Below, piece by piece: positions 6,739 through 9,134 of a stretch of 9,134 bases of DNA. Made by a program: the position numbers and the translations under genes. Origin of the DNA: Bacillota bacterium (GTDB taxonomy: Bacteria > Bacillota > Clostridia > DSM-8532). Where the stretch lies: assembly GCA_023446675.1 (NCBI GenBank), contig JAEXPO010000057.1, positions 1-9,134 on the forward strand. Direction: 5' to 3'. The notes under the pieces were generated by a model. The model did not search any database, was not told where the DNA came from, and worked only from the letters and a program-made list of their open reading frames with translations. The stretch's first letter is position 1. Each line of letters opens with the position of its first letter.

Positions 6739-9099
6739 TTATTTCTTTGAGGCTTCATCATTTGGGTTGCGGGCATAGCCCCTGGCAGGCTCCGTTAAGT
6801 ATAAATTGGAGTCGAAATCACCCAGCATACGGACTTTTCCGTTATAGCCGGTTCCTGAAAATGAGCTGCTGAGGGGGATGCCGCTTTTAAGTACCACAGC
6901 GGAGCAGGTGTATTCCTCCCGGCAGTCCATGAGGCTATAATGACGGTTTGCAACACGGAGCACCATGCCCCGTGGATTGAGCTCCACAGGCAGTATATGC
7001 TTTACAAGTCCGCCGAAACGCTCTATGTATAAGCGCTGAGCACGGGTTCTTATTTTGTACAGTCCTTCCTTCAGCCCGCTTACAAACAGCCTGTCATCGC
7101 CTTCGGCAGCATCTGCGAGTATCTGGAAAAATCCTGTCACAGCAGTATCTTTGTTATCGCCCACACACTGCCAGACAACCTTATTGGGTTTACTCTCTTC
7201 AAAACGTGAGAAAGCGCCATACTGGAACAAGCGGCGGTATTGCTTGTAAAAAGCGATTTGCTCGGCAATGTCCTTTTTTTCCTCAGGGGAAAGGTATTTT
7301 GTGTCCAGCTCATAGCCGAGGCAGCCGAAGCAGGCCGCATGAAAACGGGTGGCCAGAGGCGTTTCCCTAAGCGTTTGCTGATGGGGAGCTTGGGAAACAT
7401 GAGCGCCCATGGAAGAGAGGGGGTAGAAATAGGAAAGGCCTGCCTGTATCTTTAACCGTTCAACAGGATCGGTATTATCCGAGCACCATATCTGGGGACT
7501 GAAGCACAGCATGCCCAGGTCGAAGCGATTCCCGCCGCTGGAGCAGCTTTCAAGCAGAATATGGGGGCGGGGGCCAAACAGGCGTGACAGCACATCGTAC
7601 AGTCCTAAAATGTAGCGATGGTAAAACTCACCTTGATTTTGGAGGGAGGCGGAATAGCCTTCCCCAATATGCCGGTTCATATCCCACTTGACATAGGCGA
7701 TTTTTGCCGTGTCCAAAATCCGGCCCACATTTTCAACAATGTAATCCCGAACCTCCTTCCGGCAAAGGTCCAGTACAAGCTGATTTCTTCCCAGCAGAGG
7801 CTTTTTATCCGGAAGCTTTACGGCATATTCGGGGTGAGCCCGGTACAGATTGCTGTCGGGATTCACCATCTCCGGCTCAAACCATAGCCCAAAATCAAGG
7901 CCAAGGGAGCGTATTCTGTCCGCAAAGGCCTTTAAACCAAAAGGGAGCTTTTTACGGTTAACGGAATAATCACCCAGTCCCGCCTTGTCGCTGTTTCTTT
8001 CGCCAAACCAGCCGTCATCCAGTACAAAAAGCTCGGCGCCAAGGCCCTTCGCCGTATTTGCAAGCTGCAGGAGCTTCTTTTCATTAAAATCAAAAAAATG
8101 GGCCTCCCAATTGTTAAACAATATGGGACGCTCCCGGTTTTTCCATTTTCCACGGACAATGTGTTCGTTTACGAAAGCATGCATATTCCGGCTCATGCCG
8201 TTAAAGCCCCCATTGCTGAAGGTCATCACCGCTTCAGGGGTTTCAAAGCTTTCACCCTGGGCAAGGCTCCATTCAAAGCAGTGAGGGTTGATGCCCATGG
8301 TTACGCGGACAAGGTCCTGGCCGCTCTTTTCAACCGTGCTGAAATGGTTGCCGCTGTATACAAGATTGAAGCCATAGACCCTGCCGCTATCCTGAGACGT
8401 ACCTGCGGGAGCCAGCATGAACCCCGGATTATGACGGTTGCTGCTGGAGCCCGTTGTGGAAGAGTTAACCGTAATGCCATACTCCACCGGCCTTCTATGA
8501 AGATGGGCTTCCTTTATCCAGCCCCCGTCCAATGTAAACATAAAAAGATTCCTGTCGGGAATATCAATCAGAATGCTCATCATACGGCGGATGAACAGCG
8601 GTTTTTCATTTTCGTTTGTAAGAACTCCACGGCGTGTGATGCAGTTTGTCTCTTCAAAGACGGTGTAAAACAGGGTTAGCGAGACAGAGCAGGAGGTATC
8701 CGTCAAGGTGACGGCCAGTGTTTGGCCGCCGTAAGCCGAAGGCAGCGTATCCATTGTAAGGCAGCCTTCCACAATTTTATGGGAAGCATAGACAAAATCG
8801 CTGACGAATGAGCCATCGGGCATTTTAAGCTCTGTGGGGCTTTGCCTGTAGTCTCCACGGCCATTGTCGGACCATTCAAGGCATAGGGTGTCCAGACAGT
8901 ACAAGCTGTCGGAAGGGTCATAAACCACACTGCTGCCGGTGGGAATGGTACGTTTTTGCGCCAAAACATCCGCAGATGTATCGGCATCAAGCAGCGATCC
9001 ATAATAGATATGCTCTAAATGACCGAATTTCGTCACCCGGAACAGGTAGGTGGTGTCTGTCGTATCCAGCCTGAAAACTTTTTCCTTGACGGTAATCAA
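6739..9099 (-). CDS. GH36 alpha-galactosidase
   Basis: The 786-residue protein has the full GH36 architecture: an N-terminal beta-sandwich (about 1-310), a (beta/alpha)8 catalytic barrel (about 320-650) and a C-terminal beta domain. Landmarks are NNWEAHFFDF (329-338), LDDGWFG (360-366), LGLDFGLWFEPEMV (399-412), the nucleophile motif KWDMNR with Asp473, LESCSSGGNRFD (516-527) whose Cys helps recognise galactose, and the acid/base motif CSDNTD with Asp541. It removes terminal alpha-galactose from melibiose, raffinose and related sugars. No signal peptide is visible, so it should act in the cytoplasm on sugar brought in by the downstream symporter. Family members are usually about 730 residues; the extra length includes a polar tail of roughly 20 residues. 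The start is uncertain: TTG 9099 fits the family N-terminus (a hydrophobic residue, then VFRL) and has AGAGG about 10 nt upstream, but the frame stays open to the window end with no ATG in view. The promoter is outside the window. Confidence 0.93.
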   Translation of the reverse strand: MITVKEKVFRLDTTDTTYLFRVTKFGHLEHIYYGSLLDADTSADVLAQKRTIPTGSSVVYDPSDSLYCLDTLCLEWSDNGRGDYRQSPTELKMPDGSFVSDFVYASHKIVEGCLTMDTLPSAYGGQTLAVTLTDTSCSVSLTLFYTVFEETNCITRRGVLTNENEKPLFIRRMMSILIDIPDRNLFMFTLDGGWIKEAHLHRRPVEYGITVNSSTTGSSSNRHNPGFMLAPAGTSQDSGRVYGFNLVYSGNHFSTVEKSGQDLVRVTMGINPHCFEWSLAQGESFETPEAVMTFSNGGFNGMSRNMHAFVNEHIVRGKWKNRERPILFNNWEAHFFDFNEKKLLQLANTAKGLGAELFVLDDGWFGERNSDKAGLGDYSVNRKKLPFGLKAFADRIRSLGLDFGLWFEPEMVNPDSNLYRAHPEYAVKLPDKKPLLGRNQLVLDLCRKEVRDYIVENVGRILDTAKIAYVKWDMNRHIGEGYSASLQNQGEFYHRYILGLYDVLSRLFGPRPHILLESCSSGGNRFDLGMLCFSPQIWCSDNTDPVERLKIQAGLSYFYPLSSMGAHVSQAPHQQTLRETPLATRFHAACFGCLGYELDTKYLSPEEKKDIAEQIAFYKQYRRLFQYGAFSRFEESKPNKVVWQCVGDNKDTAVTGFFQILADAAEGDDRLFVSGLKEGLYKIRTRAQRLYIERFGGLVKHILPVELNPRGMVLRVANRHYSLMDCREEYTCSAVVLKSGIPLSSSFSGTGYNGKVRMLGDFDSNLYLTEPARGYARNPNDEASKK

Positions 9100-9134
9100 A
9101 GCCTTATCGCCTCTTTTCAGAAGTGGTATTTTTG

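Noticed and set aside
8098..8679. 193-codon plus-strand open frame opposite the alpha-galactosidase gene
   Set aside because: The GH36 protein is complete and conserved on the other strand; the plus-strand product resembles nothing I recognise.

Overview
The window looks like a chromosomal segment of a mid-GC, Gram-positive anaerobe, most plausibly of the Clostridia (Lachnospiraceae-like). This is inferred from a full AAGGAGGT Shine-Dalgarno, probable TTG start use, the protein families present and an unusual N-terminal domain on the GH13 enzyme. No species can be named from the sequence alone.

Layout. The left part is transcribed rightward. It holds the 3' part of an alpha/beta-hydrolase lipase (1-772, cut by the window edge), then a stand-alone MnmD-type tRNA methyltransferase (982-1680), then a membrane-bound diguanylate cyclase with a Cache-type extracellular sensor (1863-3323). 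These three are separated by about 180-210 bp gaps and are probably independent units. The gap before the cyclase contains a small ordered repeat built from GCAAT/GCAAC pentamers. The gap before mnmD contains a hairpin.

The right part, 3389 to the window end, is transcribed leftward and convergently with the cyclase. It is a tight three-gene sugar operon: a GH36 alpha-galactosidase, then a MelB-like GPH-family cation/sugar symporter, then a GH13 subfamily 31-type alpha-glucosidase, with gaps of 56 and 45 bp. Both hydrolases lack signal peptides. The picture is uptake of intact alpha-galactosides (melibiose or raffinose type) and possibly isomaltose-type sugars by symport, followed by cytoplasmic hydrolysis. 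The residue after the GH13 nucleophile is Val, which points to alpha-1,6 specificity, so both hydrolases may act on alpha-1,6-linked hexosides. The regulator and promoter of this operon are not in the window and would lie to its right.

I found no mobile element, CRISPR array, rRNA or tRNA, and no convincing undescribed multi-gene system. The points most worth a second look are the N-terminal helical extension of the GH13 enzyme, the MnmD without its MnmC oxidase partner domain, and the pentamer repeat upstream of the cyclase.
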